Below are positions 1 through 6,800 of a DNA stretch of 25,744 bases, in pieces. Origin of the DNA: Bacilli bacterium. Its GTDB lineage: Bacteria; Bacillota_I; Bacilli_A; RFN20; CAG-826. The notes below the pieces were generated by a model. That model did no database searches. It was not told the DNA's origin and saw nothing but the letters and a program-made list of their open reading frames with translations. Location: positions 1 through 25,744 of the forward strand of contig JAFZRR010000019.1 of the NCBI GenBank assembly GCA_017619815.1, read 5' to 3'. Position numbers and translations under genes: made by a program. Within the stretch, counting starts at the first letter, position 1. The number at the start of each line of letters is the position of its first letter.

Positions 1-520
1 ATAATTCTGGGCTCACAGGTGCGTTCACAGGAACACCGTTTTTAATGATATCCTTTAAAGAAGTATTTCTTTCGAATGTCATAATGGCACCGGTTTTGCT
101 CTTACTTAAAGCTAAAACGGCGGTTTCAATCTTCTTATAAAGCTGTTCTCTGTTATAAATCTTTTCGACGCCAAAGTTTGCGGCTTTCGCAGACGTCTTT
201 CTAAATGGATTAGCTAAGAAGGCACGCAAATCACCTAAGTTAGCAAATAGACAAATCGCAATCGCTGCGGCAAAGCTTGCAGCAACAAACATCGCGACAT
301 ATGTGAGGTTTAAAAGATAAGCCGCTAAGAATAAAACGCCTGAAACACCTAAAATGATGAATGCGCTTTTTCTACGACAAACTTTAAAAAATGCAAATAC
401 TAAAAGACCAAAAACAAGGAAAATTACCACTAAAGTGATAATGAAAGGAACAATACCTAAGTCCCAAGCAAAAGTATATTTAGGTGTATTTGTTGGTACT
501 GCTTCGCCATCTAATATCAT
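1..520 (-). CDS. cdaA: Diadenylate cyclase CdaA/DacA, 5' part (runs off the left edge)
   Basis: Membrane enzyme that makes the second messenger c-di-AMP from two ATP. About 173 codons are visible, reading from an ATG at 520 to the window edge without a stop. The N-terminus has three hydrophobic segments (about residues 20-48, 53-72 and 75-95), as in CdaA. From about residue 120 comes the start of the DAC domain, with NREQLYKKIETAVLALSKSK, TGAIMTFERNTSL and KDIIKNGVPVNAPVS, which match the family's 'KTGALIVFE...L..II..G' block. The catalytic DGA and RHR motifs lie beyond the edge. An AAGGGAG ribosome binding site sits 10 nt before the ATG and a TTGTAA-17-TACAAT promoter upstream. In Firmicutes this gene usually leads cdaR and glmM, which would be to the left. 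Family recognition is confident; the rest of the protein is not visible. Confidence 0.9.
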   Translation of the reverse strand, partial: MILDGEAVPTNTPKYTFAWDLGIVPFIITLVVIFLVFGLLVFAFFKVCRRKSAFIILGVSGVLFLAAYLLNLTYVAMFVAASFAAAIAICLFANLGDLRAFLANPFRKTSAKAANFGVEKIYNREQLYKKIETAVLALSKSKTGAIMTFERNTSLKDIIKNGVPVNAPVSPEL

Positions 521-552
521 TCTTTATCGTCTCCCTTAATTTTCAATTAATT

Positions 553-581
553 ATTGTATCAATCTTAACTATTCTTTACAA
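553..581 (-). promoter_or_regulatory. Predicted sigma-A promoter of the diadenylate cyclase gene
   Basis: The minus strand has TTGTAA (581-576), a 17-bp spacer and TACAAT (558-553), about 33 nt before the cyclase ATG. The spacing is ideal, and each hexamer differs from consensus at one or two positions. Confidence 0.6.
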
Positions 582-601
582 CCTACGAAAGATTATAAAA
601 A

Positions 602-979
602 TTATATTTTTAAAATAGTTTCTTTAAATTTTCTTTGTTTCTTAATATATGGTTTCTTACGTCTTTTATGGAACTTCACTAAAGTGACTTCACCAAGCTC
701 AGTGGTTGCGTAATAGAGGTTATCTTTAGATTTGTTATAAATCTTTTTGATATATCCATATCTTTGAAGCGCTAATAAGTAGCGGCAGACTTTCTTACTA
801 TTAAAAGAAATTAATGTACCAAATGTTGGTTCTTCTCTAAGATTTGCGGTTTCTTCATCCACCACTCCAGCGACTATTTTATAAACTCCATCACTAAGAG
901 GATACATCCCTTGTTTGTTCAAATTAGAGATCGTATCAAGAATCTTAATATGGGTAATTGTTAGTTGAAGTTCTTTCAT
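602..979 (-). CDS. Small basic protein, possible RQC-type winged helix
   Basis: A 125-aa protein of unproven function. Residues 1-90 look like a compact winged-helix fold: helices around ITHIKILDTISN and KKVCRYLLALQRYGYI, then a wing with NLYYATTELGEV. The last 25 residues are strongly basic (HKRRKKPYIKKQRKFKE), which suggests nucleic-acid binding. The overall look recalls the small 'RQC-minor' winged-helix proteins of Firmicutes related to the RecQ C-terminal domain, but that is a tentative match from memory. It stands alone between the cyclase and divergent deoD. Only a weak AAGGT precedes the ATG by 1 nt, so the translation signal is poor. Composition and a plausible fold make it a likely real gene. 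Confidence 0.6.
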   Translation of the reverse strand: MKELQLTITHIKILDTISNLNKQGMYPLSDGVYKIVAGVVDEETANLREEPTFGTLISFNSKKVCRYLLALQRYGYIKKIYNKSKDNLYYATTELGEVTLVKFHKRRKKPYIKKQRKFKETILKI

Positions 980-1021
980 ACCTTAATAGTCTATATGTTT
1001 ATAAGTAAAAACTAAAGTTTA

Positions 1022-1051
1022 TTGTTAATAACCTCATTTTTGAGATAAAAT
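1022..1051 (+). promoter_or_regulatory. Predicted promoter of deoD
   Basis: TTGTTA (1022-1027), an 18-bp spacer and TAAAAT (1046-1051) lie about 28 nt before the deoD start, ahead of its AAAAAGGAG ribosome binding site. Inferred from spacing and hexamers only. Confidence 0.5.
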
Positions 1052-1078
1052 AAAAACGACTTAAAAAGGAGATATATT

Positions 1079-1801
1079 ATGGGAACACCTCATATCAATG
1101 CAAACCCTGGCGATTTTGCGAATGTCGTTTTAATGCCTGGAGATCCAAAAAGAGCTCAATGGATTGCAGAAAATTTCTTACACGATTATAAAGAAGTAAC
1201 AAACGTTCGTGGTATCCTCGGTTTTACCGGATACACAAAGAATGGTAAAAGAGTATCAGTTATGGCCTCAGGTATGGGCCAACCATCCATCGGTATTTAC
1301 TCTCATGAATTATATAGTTCATATGGAGTGGAAGTTATTATCCGTGTTGGAACATGTGGTTCCTATAAGGAAGATATCGATTTATTCGATGTCTTAATCT
1401 GCACCACCGCAAGTACAGATAGTAACTGGGCTGGCCAATATGGCTTAAACGGTGTCTTCTCCGCAGGCGCAGACTTCGAAGTCGCGATGGCGGCATATGA
1501 AGAAGCCAAGAAACAAGGCATCCCATATCACGGAGGTAACATTCTTTCCGCAGACGTCTTCTATGATGATGATCCAGATCAATGGAAGAAATGGGCCAAA
1601 CTCGGTGTCATGGGTGTGGAAATGGAATCCTATGCCTTATACTGCAACGCAGCTAGACTCAACAAGAAAGCATTATGCTTATTAACAGTCACAGACCACT
1701 TCATCAAGAAAGATAAGAAAGCCACCGCTGAAGAAAGACAATTAGGCTTAGGCAAAATGATTGGTGTGGCCATTGCTACCGCAGAAAGATTTGCTAAATA
1801 G
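1079..1801 (+). CDS. deoD: Purine-nucleoside phosphorylase, DeoD type
   Basis: Cytosolic nucleoside salvage enzyme: phosphorolysis of purine (deoxy)ribonucleosides to free base and (deoxy)ribose-1-phosphate. The 240-aa length is typical of the hexameric DeoD family. Visible landmarks are the N-terminal phosphate-site segment (VLMPGDPKRAQWIAENFL), the family signature region SGMGQPSIGIYSHELYSSYG followed by IIRVGTCGSY, the ribose-binding VEMESYALY near residue 180, and the base-site segment TVTDHFIKKDK, whose aspartate is the usual purine N7 proton donor. An AAAAAGGAG ribosome binding site lies 7 nt before the ATG. It is the only plus-strand gene here and appears monocistronic, with a promoter just upstream and a terminator just after the stop. 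No other deo genes are adjacent. Confidence 0.95.
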   Translation: MGTPHINANPGDFANVVLMPGDPKRAQWIAENFLHDYKEVTNVRGILGFTGYTKNGKRVSVMASGMGQPSIGIYSHELYSSYGVEVIIRVGTCGSYKEDIDLFDVLICTTASTDSNWAGQYGLNGVFSAGADFEVAMAAYEEAKKQGIPYHGGNILSADVFYDDDPDQWKKWAKLGVMGVEMESYALYCNAARLNKKALCLLTVTDHFIKKDKKATAEERQLGLGKMIGVAIATAERFAK

Positions 1802-1824
1802 TTAATTTATTAATATAAAAAGAA

Positions 1825-1850
1825 CCATCTCGTAAGAGGTGGCTTTTCTT
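1825..1850. terminator. Bidirectional intrinsic terminator between convergent deoD and trhA
   Basis: A 7-bp stem (CCATCTC 1825-1831, GAGGTGG 1836-1842) with a GTAA loop is followed by CTTTTCTT on the plus strand. On the minus strand the same stem is followed by TTCTTTTTAT. It can end both converging transcripts, and trhA's stop codon (1849-1851) overlaps its edge. Confidence 0.8.
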
Positions 1851-2529
1851 ATAGAACGAAACAATATACGGATATAAACATCAATACCGCACCGATGAGA
1901 ACAAAGAAATGGAATATGCTATGGAAATACTTTTTCTTTTTACCAATCCCATATATCACCGAACCGATTGTGTAGACTATTCCTCCTCCTAAAAGGAGTA
2001 ACACTCCTGCGGGACCAATAATATTCCAAAGAACCACTAGGGCAACAACCACGACCCATCCCGCAACTAAATAACAAATCATGGACAAGATTTTGTACTT
2101 ATGAATGTTAATTGAGTTGAAAACGGCCCCAATAATGCATGCCACCCACACAAGAGAAAACATGAGATACGCTAAAGTCCCAGTACCCATATTCCAAACA
2201 TTATGTGGACGTAATGCCACAAGCATATAGGGGGCGTATGTGCCTGCTATAAGAATATAAATTGCATCATGATCTAAGATTCTTAAAACCTTTTTGCCGC
2301 GGTTTTTAGCTAAGGAATGATAAACACAAGAAATAGTAAATAAAACAATTAAAGATATTCCATATATTAATGAACTAGTTATCTTAAATGGATCACCAGT
2401 TGGTGCTACTTTCACTAACATAAGTATTAAAGTGACAATACCAAAAATTGCGCCCAAGCCATGGCTTATCGCGTTAAGTAATTCCTCCGCTAAAGAATAT
2501 CTTGGAATTTTGACATCATCAATACACAT
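1849..2529 (-). CDS. trhA: Hemolysin III / TrhA (PAQR-like) integral membrane protein
   Basis: A 226-aa membrane protein with seven predicted helices, the usual size for bacterial hemolysin III proteins. The conserved polar and histidine residues of the PAQR/hemolysin III family are present: EELLNAISHG near residue 15, SCVYHSL near residue 68, LDHDAIYILIAGTY near residue 87, and the C-terminal HSIFHFFVLIGA. Those histidines and acids form the metal site in PAQR proteins. Relatives have been linked to membrane energetics and lipid homeostasis; true haemolysis is doubtful. No ribosome binding site precedes the ATG. Instead a TAATAT sequence ends 6 nt before it, so the transcript may be leaderless. 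It is separated from the upstream metal-efflux operon by about 130 nt. Confidence 0.88.
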   Translation of the reverse strand: MCIDDVKIPRYSLAEELLNAISHGLGAIFGIVTLILMLVKVAPTGDPFKITSSLIYGISLIVLFTISCVYHSLAKNRGKKVLRILDHDAIYILIAGTYAPYMLVALRPHNVWNMGTGTLAYLMFSLVWVACIIGAVFNSINIHKYKILSMICYLVAGWVVVVALVVLWNIIGPAGVLLLLGGGIVYTIGSVIYGIGKKKKYFHSIFHFFVLIGAVLMFISVYCFVL

Positions 2530-2657
2530 GGCTATATATTAATGGCTTGGTAGATAATAAAAAATCTACCCTTAAGCTTAATTACTCTATTAACCAATGT
2601 TGGTCTTAGTAGAGTTTTAAACTTACTGAGTAGAATTCTTATTAATTTATGAATAAA
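2530..2657. other. Intergenic stretch with two imperfect hairpins, no gene
   Basis: Between the metal ATPase stop and trhA. It holds a 6-10-6 inverted repeat GGTAGA/TCTACC (2549-2570) and a nested hairpin ACTCTA...TAGAGT (2584-2615) with an inner ACCAA/TTGGT stem. Neither is followed by a clean T-run in the minus direction, so neither is a convincing terminator for the ATPase operon. They may be mRNA-end structures or operator-like sites. Confidence 0.35.
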
Positions 2658-4880
2658 TTATTTTCTTCTAATCTTGCGATATAAGACCGCGAGTGAGTTG
2701 AGAACCATCACCACAGTGAGACCAGTATCCGCAAGAACAGCGACATACATTGGAATCTCTGGGAACGAAGGGACAAATTCATGCATCACAACAAGTACTG
2801 CAACAGCAATCTTCACGAATAAAGAGAAGATGATATTGAACACTGCGGTATGACGGGCAATCTTGCTAATCTTCACTGCGTCATAAATCTTAGCAGGATC
2901 ATCGTTCATAATGACAATATCAGCGTTCTCTACAGCAATATCACTACCGATACCGCCCATAGCGATACCGACGTCACTTCTAATAATACTTGGCGCGTCA
3001 TTGATACCATCACCAACGAAAGCTACTGTCTTTTTAGATGCAGCGATTTCTTGTTCTAAGATAACAGTCTTTTCTTCTGGTAAGAGTTCACTATGGTATC
3101 TATCAATACCAAGCTTTTTAGAAATATCGATTGCGTTCTCATCATGGTCACCAGTTAATAACACAACATCAATATTTTCCTTATGGAGTAACTTAACCAT
3201 TTCTAGAGCGTTTTCTTTTATTTCATCAGATAAGACGACGTATCCCATGTATTTATCATTAACTGCGACATAGATAACCGCGCCCACTTCTGTGGCTTCT
3301 TGATAAGAAACATTATATTTATTCATCATCTTAGATGAACCCGCGATGATGTGTTTGCCTTTGTAGTTACATTCCACACCGAATCCTGCGGTTTCACTGA
3401 AATCGGTGACTTCAGAAGCAATCTTTTTAAGATTTAAGCCGTGGCAAATAGCTTTGCCGATTGGGTGATTAGATAATGATTCAACGATATAAAGGTTCGC
3501 TAAGAGTTCTTCTTCATCAACTTCATTTGGTTTGATATGTTGAATAGAGAATGAACCTTTGGTTAATGTACCTGTTTTATCAGTAACTACTGTTCCTAAA
3601 TTAAATAGTTGATCTAAGAAAGAAGCGCCTTTGATAACAATACCGTTTTTGCTGGAAAGACCAATCGCGGCGAAATACGCAAGTGGGACAGAAATGACAA
3701 TTGCGCATGGGCAACCTGTAACAAGGATTTCTAATCCTTCATAGACAGCATCCATCCATCCTTCGCTTGTTTGTCTCACTAATCCAGCGACAAGCATGAC
3801 TAAGATAGCCACCGCTACAACGATAGGAGTATATAATCTACCAAACTTAGCGATGAATTCATCAGCTTTAGATTTCTTTTCACCACCACTGGTAATGAGT
3901 TCAATAATCTTACTGACTGTACTATCAGCGTATATCTTCTTAACTAAAACAGTGATTTGTCCTTGTTTAATTAAACAGCCACTATAGACGTTATCATCTT
4001 TTTTAGCGATAACTGGGACAAATTCACCAGTTAATGATGATGTATCAACTTGTGCTTCACCATCAATAACTTGGCCATCAACAGGGATTAATTCACCAAC
4101 TTTAACTAAAATCTTTTGTCCGACTTCTAGTTCTTCTGGTGCGACCGTTTTAATGCCTTCTTCAGTAATGAGGTTTGCAGTATCAACACGGAGTTCCACT
4201 GCAGACATAACTGCGGCTTTACTCTTATTTGTAGCAACCGCTTCAATAATTCTTCCAATTTGGAAGAGAATGATGACCATCATCGCATCCATGGCGTGAT
4301 CCATCGCGATTGCGTAATCACTATTTAAATAATGAATAACGTGTTCTCTGTGTTTTTCCCAATTGGTGAATTGGATTACACATAGTGTAAATGCGCCTAA
4401 TGCCGCTATGGTAATTAATAAGTTATGGTCTAGTGGATTGGTTCTATTTTTAATGTGTAAGATGACTTTCCAAAGAATGTCATAACCAATCACTGCATAG
4501 ACCGCTAAATAGATACCAAATCTCAGCCAATTGTATTCTGCTTTTCCTAAAAGGAAGACACAAATTAATGTCGCAATTGTGGCAAATATTACTCTGCCTA
4601 ATATGAACCACATATGTTTGGTAAAGATTGGCTGTTTTTGTTTCTTTTTATTGTTTGTTCCTTCTTCATAGATAATTAAAGGATCATCTTCAACTTCTTT
4701 AATGACTTTTTTTAATCCATCTAATGTTAAAGGTTCTTCTTTATAGGTGATGTAAAGCTTATTGGCAGCGAAGTCTAATGTCGCCGTTTCGATATATTCC
4801 TTACTATTAAGGTGTCTCTCTGCTTTAGCAGCACAGTTACCACAGTCAAAACCGGAGATATGATATGTCTTCTTAACCAT
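2658..4880 (-). CDS. Zn2+/Cd2+/Pb2+-exporting P1B-type ATPase (ZntA/CadA family)
   Basis: Inner-membrane ATPase that expels soft divalent metals. Domains in order: an N-terminal heavy-metal-associated domain (residues 1-72) with GFDCGNC, whose Cys13 and Cys16 bind metal; membrane helices; the actuator TGE in SLTGEF; the transmembrane CPC motif (Cys390-Pro-Cys392); phosphorylation site DKTGTLT (Asp434); the SNHPIG nucleotide-binding motif; GDGINDAP; and a last-helix ADTGLTVVMVLNS whose aspartate is the P1B-2 signature for Zn/Cd/Pb. The 740-aa length fits the family. A His-rich loop (KHREHVIHYL...DHAMDA, about residues 175-200) between membrane helices may add metal contacts. It starts 2 nt after the stop of the ArsR repressor, with GGAGA upstream, so the two are co-transcribed and probably translationally coupled. 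Exact metal preference cannot be settled from sequence. Confidence 0.93.
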   Translation of the reverse strand: MVKKTYHISGFDCGNCAAKAERHLNSKEYIETATLDFAANKLYITYKEEPLTLDGLKKVIKEVEDDPLIIYEEGTNNKKKQKQPIFTKHMWFILGRVIFATIATLICVFLLGKAEYNWLRFGIYLAVYAVIGYDILWKVILHIKNRTNPLDHNLLITIAALGAFTLCVIQFTNWEKHREHVIHYLNSDYAIAMDHAMDAMMVIILFQIGRIIEAVATNKSKAAVMSAVELRVDTANLITEEGIKTVAPEELEVGQKILVKVGELIPVDGQVIDGEAQVDTSSLTGEFVPVIAKKDDNVYSGCLIKQGQITVLVKKIYADSTVSKIIELITSGGEKKSKADEFIAKFGRLYTPIVVAVAILVMLVAGLVRQTSEGWMDAVYEGLEILVTGCPCAIVISVPLAYFAAIGLSSKNGIVIKGASFLDQLFNLGTVVTDKTGTLTKGSFSIQHIKPNEVDEEELLANLYIVESLSNHPIGKAICHGLNLKKIASEVTDFSETAGFGVECNYKGKHIIAGSSKMMNKYNVSYQEATEVGAVIYVAVNDKYMGYVVLSDEIKENALEMVKLLHKENIDVVLLTGDHDENAIDISKKLGIDRYHSELLPEEKTVILEQEIAASKKTVAFVGDGINDAPSIIRSDVGIAMGGIGSDIAVENADIVIMNDDPAKIYDAVKISKIARHTAVFNIIFSLFVKIAVAVLVVMHEFVPSFPEIPMYVAVLADTGLTVVMVLNSLAVLYRKIRRK

Positions 4881-4882
4881 AA

Positions 4883-5242
4883 CTATTTCTCCATTGCGTG
4901 TTCTAGAGCCACGCTGATAAGTTGTTTGACATGTCCGTCTTTAAGAGAATAGTAAATTTTTGTTCCTTCTCTTCTTGTGGCCACCAAGTCGAAATCTTTT
5001 AAAACTTTTAATTGGTGAGAAATTAAAGATTGGCTAGCACCGGTATCATCCACTATTTCGCTGACACATTTTTCAATCATGCATGGACGAGATTCACAGC
5101 CACCGCAGTTAGAACAACCACAGTCGCATTTACTTTCATCTAACAAAGAAAGCATGATTTTTAATCTAGTCATATCACTAGCGATAGAGAGCATGTCTCT
5201 CATTTTTGATATCGTGTTTTCATCAGGAATTAAACGTTTCAT
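4883..5242 (-). CDS. ArsR/SmtB-family metal-sensing repressor with Cys-rich insert (CadC/CmtR-like)
   Basis: A 119-aa winged-helix repressor that should release DNA when it binds the metal exported by the adjacent ATPase. The ArsR core is clear: SDMTRLKIMLSLLDES at 22-37, the recognition helix GASQSLISHQLKVLKDFDLV, and the wing TRREGTKIYYSL. The metal-site segment, usually a short ELCVCEL-type motif, is expanded to KCDCGCSNCGGCESRPCMIEKC (about residues 38-59), giving eight cysteines before the recognition helix. This suggests a larger thiolate site than in ordinary CadC. A GAGGT ribosome binding site sits 8 nt before the ATG. It is first gene of a two-gene operon with the ATPase, under a promoter with two palindromes that it probably binds itself. 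Confidence 0.9.
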   Translation of the reverse strand: MKRLIPDENTISKMRDMLSIASDMTRLKIMLSLLDESKCDCGCSNCGGCESRPCMIEKCVSEIVDDTGASQSLISHQLKVLKDFDLVATRREGTKIYYSLKDGHVKQLISVALEHAMEK

Positions 5243-5261
5243 AATATCTTACCTCGATAAT

Positions 5262-5290
5262 ATTATATGAACGGTTATTCATATTTGCAA
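5262..5290 (-). promoter_or_regulatory. Promoter of the metal-efflux operon
   Basis: Minus strand TTGCAA (5290-5285), a 17-bp spacer and a perfect TATAAT (5267-5262), about 20 nt before the repressor ATG. The spacer and the edge of the -10 are covered by a perfect palindrome, the classic position for ArsR-type repression. Confidence 0.85.
5265..5284. promoter_or_regulatory. ArsR-type operator 1
   Basis: Perfect 7-6-7 inverted repeat ATATGAA-CGGTTA-TTCATAT filling the -35/-10 spacer of the operon. It shares its half-site with operator 2, and binding would block RNA polymerase. Confidence 0.8.
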
Positions 5291-5294
5291 TTAA

Positions 5295-5316
5295 TATATG
5301 AACAAATTTTCATATA
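5295..5316. promoter_or_regulatory. ArsR-type operator 2
   Basis: Perfect 8-6-8 inverted repeat TATATGAA-CAAATT-TTCATATA just upstream of the -35. Its centre is 31 bp, about three helical turns, from that of operator 1, so two repressor dimers could sit on the same DNA face. Confidence 0.75.
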
Positions 5317-5338
5317 AGAAAAACTCCTCTAAGAGGAG
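5317..5338 (-). terminator. Intrinsic terminator after the RelE-GNAT gene
   Basis: Minus-strand stem CTCCTC/GAGGAG (5338-5324) is followed directly by TTTTTCTT. It lies 25 nt past the toxin gene's stop and insulates it from the metal-efflux promoter immediately downstream. Confidence 0.8.
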
Positions 5339-5362
5339 CTTCTTCAAGTTTTTTGTGCATTT

Positions 5363-6199
5363 CTATATTTTTTTAATTGTTTTGACGATGTTTCGCTTTT
5401 TCCCTTGATATATGCCTGGGCCATTATAGATTAGTTCAAAACCACATTTTTCCAAAACTCTGGTGCTGGCTTTATTAGCCGCTAAGGCAATTCCATATAA
5501 TTCATTAAGCTTAGTATTTTCTTTTATATATTTAATAAATAGTTTTAGTGAATCTGTTGCGTATCCATTGTTTGTGTATCTCTTGGCGATATGATATCCA
5601 ATTTCCCATCCATCTTCTATCTTAACCAATTGAACATAGCCAAGATTTGCGCCATCTTCATTCCTGATAACTGCGTAAACAAACGGACCATCTTTTGCTT
5701 CATAGTTCTTTATAATTTGGTCAACCACATCGTTTGTTTCTTCTAAACTTTCAAATACTTCATCTGGAACGTATTTTCTATTATCCTCGTCTAGTGAATT
5801 TTTCCAAATGTCGAAAATCATATTTTCATCCATTTTAGAAAGTGTAATTCTTTCGTTTTGGATTATCGGCGATAGTCTACCAACGATGTCTTTTTGGATG
5901 ATATTTTTCCAATCCTGAAAATGAGATAAGATTCTAACTATATAAATACATTTGGCTAATTCATTGATCTGATAAATCACTATATGATTAACTGCTAAAA
6001 GATAATAAGAATCAGCATAATTCATAATCGAATTCTTTATTGCTTTTCCACAGCGAGGAAATTCTTGAAGCACTTCCACCTTTGAAAGAATTCGTTCTAT
6101 ATAGGCTTTTGCTAATACTGGATTATCTAATGAAATGTATTGTTTTATTTCAGACAGATCAAAAAAAGCATGTTTTGAAACGATTATTTTATAATTCAT
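5363..6199 (-). CDS. Fusion of a RelE/ParE-family toxin and a GNAT (RimJ/RimL-like) acetyltransferase
   Basis: A 278-aa two-domain protein. Residues 1-101 read as a complete RelE/ParE-superfamily toxin: FFDLSEIKQYIS, a helix with LAKAYIERILSKVEVLQEFP, FPRCGKAI, YYLLAVNHIVIYQI, and the C-terminal strand IYIVRILSHFQDW with Arg89. Residues 112-277 read as a full GNAT acetyltransferase: an ERITL start, GYVQLVKIEDGWEIGYHIA, acetyl-CoA motif A RYTNNGYA (207-214), and ANKASTRVLEKCGFE (241-255). Each domain has the length of a stand-alone protein. Its ATG overlaps the antitoxin's TGA by 4 nt, a typical toxin-antitoxin arrangement, and it has no strong ribosome binding site of its own. The toxin half could cleave ribosome-bound mRNA or act on gyrase, and the GNAT half could acetylate a tRNA, protein or small molecule; the targets are unknown. 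The reading frame is continuous across the junction. Confidence 0.85.
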   Translation of the reverse strand: MNYKIIVSKHAFFDLSEIKQYISLDNPVLAKAYIERILSKVEVLQEFPRCGKAIKNSIMNYADSYYLLAVNHIVIYQINELAKCIYIVRILSHFQDWKNIIQKDIVGRLSPIIQNERITLSKMDENMIFDIWKNSLDEDNRKYVPDEVFESLEETNDVVDQIIKNYEAKDGPFVYAVIRNEDGANLGYVQLVKIEDGWEIGYHIAKRYTNNGYATDSLKLFIKYIKENTKLNELYGIALAANKASTRVLEKCGFELIYNGPGIYQGKKRNIVKTIKKI

Positions 6200-6444
6200 A
6201 ATAATTGCTTTTTAACTTCTTCCAAGGTCATCGTTTGGCCTTCTTGTATATCATTCAAACCTTGGTTGATCATTCGCATTAAACGAATGGTTTGGTAAAG
6301 TTCGTCAATAAGACTAGCGGAAACTAATGCGGTATCTTCCTTGCCGTTAACCGTTATATAAATAGGTTCATTTGAAGACTTACAAAGCTCACTGATTTCC
6401 TTATAATGGTTTCTTAAATCGGCACTTGGTCTAATAATTGCCAT
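6196..6444 (-). CDS. Phd/YefM-family antitoxin
   Basis: An 82-aa antitoxin partner of the overlapping RelE-GNAT gene. The N-terminal half (IIRPSADLRNHYKEISELCKSSNEPIYITVNGKEDTALVS) is the DNA-binding Phd/YefM fold, which opens with a start like 'I...SDLRNNY.EI...' and has a strand ending 'NG..D..LVS'. The C-terminal helices (LIDELYQTIRLM...EVKKQLL) would wrap the toxin domain. A strong AAGGAGG lies 7 nt before the ATG, giving the antitoxin the better translation signal, as expected when antitoxin must exceed toxin. Such antitoxins normally repress their own promoter together with the toxin, and TGATATAA direct repeats overlap the -10 here. Confidence 0.88.
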   Translation of the reverse strand: MAIIRPSADLRNHYKEISELCKSSNEPIYITVNGKEDTALVSASLIDELYQTIRLMRMINQGLNDIQEGQTMTLEEVKKQLL

Positions 6445-6466
6445 AAAAATACCTCCTTATATCATA

Positions 6467-6494
6467 ATTATATCAATATATAATGTTTTGTCAA
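6467..6494 (-). promoter_or_regulatory. Promoter of the toxin-antitoxin operon, with TGATATAA repeats
   Basis: Minus strand perfect TTGACA (6494-6489), a 16-bp spacer and perfect TATAAT (6472-6467). A TGATATAA sequence occurs twice, at the -10 and between it and the ribosome binding site, forming a candidate autoregulation site. Confidence 0.75.
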
Positions 6495-6501
6495 TTTTCA
6501 C

Positions 6502-6529
6502 AAAAAAGAAAACAGTACTATGTACTGTT
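6502..6529 (-). terminator. Terminator of the tRNA-Gly transcript
   Basis: Minus strand 8-bp stem AACAGTAC/GTACTGTT (6529-6511) with a 3-nt loop, then TTCTTTTTT. It starts 10 nt beyond the tRNA's CCA end. Confidence 0.85.
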
Positions 6530-6538
6530 ATTGATATT

Positions 6539-6612
6539 TGGAGCACCTGGCGGGAATCGGACCCGTATATTCAGCTTGGGAAGCTGACGTTCTACCACTG
6601 AACTACAGATGC
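6539..6612 (-). tRNA. tRNA-Gly (anticodon CCC)
   Basis: 74-nt cloverleaf with encoded CCA. The acceptor stem GCATCTG/CAGGTGC has one G-T pair; the D arm includes AGTTCAGTGGTAGAAC; the anticodon stem TCAGC/GCTGA encloses loop TTCCCAA, giving anticodon CCC; the T arm reads CGGGTCCGATTCCCG. It has its own predicted promoter and terminator. Confidence 0.95.
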
Positions 6613-6619
6613 ATGCTAT

Positions 6620-6650
6620 ATATTAAATCTTATTATTAATTTATTTTCAA
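6620..6650 (-). promoter_or_regulatory. Weak candidate promoter of tRNA-Gly
   Basis: Minus strand TTGAAA (6650-6645), then TTAATA or TAATAT at 18-19 bp spacing (6626-6620), just before the tRNA 5' end. Spacing is slightly long, so this is tentative. Confidence 0.4.
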
Positions 6651-6664
6651 TAAGGGGAGACCTA

Positions 6665-6735
6665 CTCAGTACCCACGATTGATAAAATAAAAAATCCGAT
6701 TTCTCGGATTTATAATCAATCTGGTGGGTACTGAG
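6665..6735. repeat. Inverted repeat copying the tRNA-Val 3' end around its terminator
   Basis: The left arm CTCAGTACCCAC-GATTGAT (6665-6683) is the reverse complement of the right arm (6715-6735), which is the last 14 nt of tRNA-Val plus its trailer. The only difference is a 2-nt gap at the CA of the CCA end. The terminator hairpin lies in the 31 bp between the arms. Nothing else of a second tRNA is visible. Confidence 0.75.
6684..6711 (-). terminator. Terminator of the tRNA-Thr/tRNA-Val transcript
   Basis: Minus strand 8-bp stem AAATCCGA/TCGGATTT (6711-6692) with a GAAA loop, followed by a T-rich TTTATTTTA tract. It begins 10 nt past the CCA of tRNA-Val. Confidence 0.85.
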
Positions 6736-6797
6736 GGGATCGAACCCCCGACCTCCTGTACGTCAAACAGGTGCTCTCCCAGCTGAGCTAAATACCC
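6722..6797 (-). tRNA. tRNA-Val (anticodon GAC)
   Basis: 76-nt cloverleaf with encoded CCA. Acceptor GGGTATT/AGTACCC, D arm AGCTCAGCTGGGAGAGC, anticodon stem CCTGT/ACAGG enclosing TTGACGT (anticodon GAC), T arm GGGGGTTCGATCCCC. It lies 3 nt after tRNA-Thr in the same transcript. Confidence 0.96.
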
Positions 6798-6800
6798 ATG

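Noticed and set aside
354..539. 61-aa plus-strand reading frame at the left end
   Set aside because: It lies antisense to the diadenylate cyclase, which has clear family motifs, a ribosome binding site and a promoter on the minus strand.
2584..2615. Terminator of the metal-efflux ATPase
   Set aside because: The hairpin is followed by AATTAAGC in the minus direction, not a T-run.
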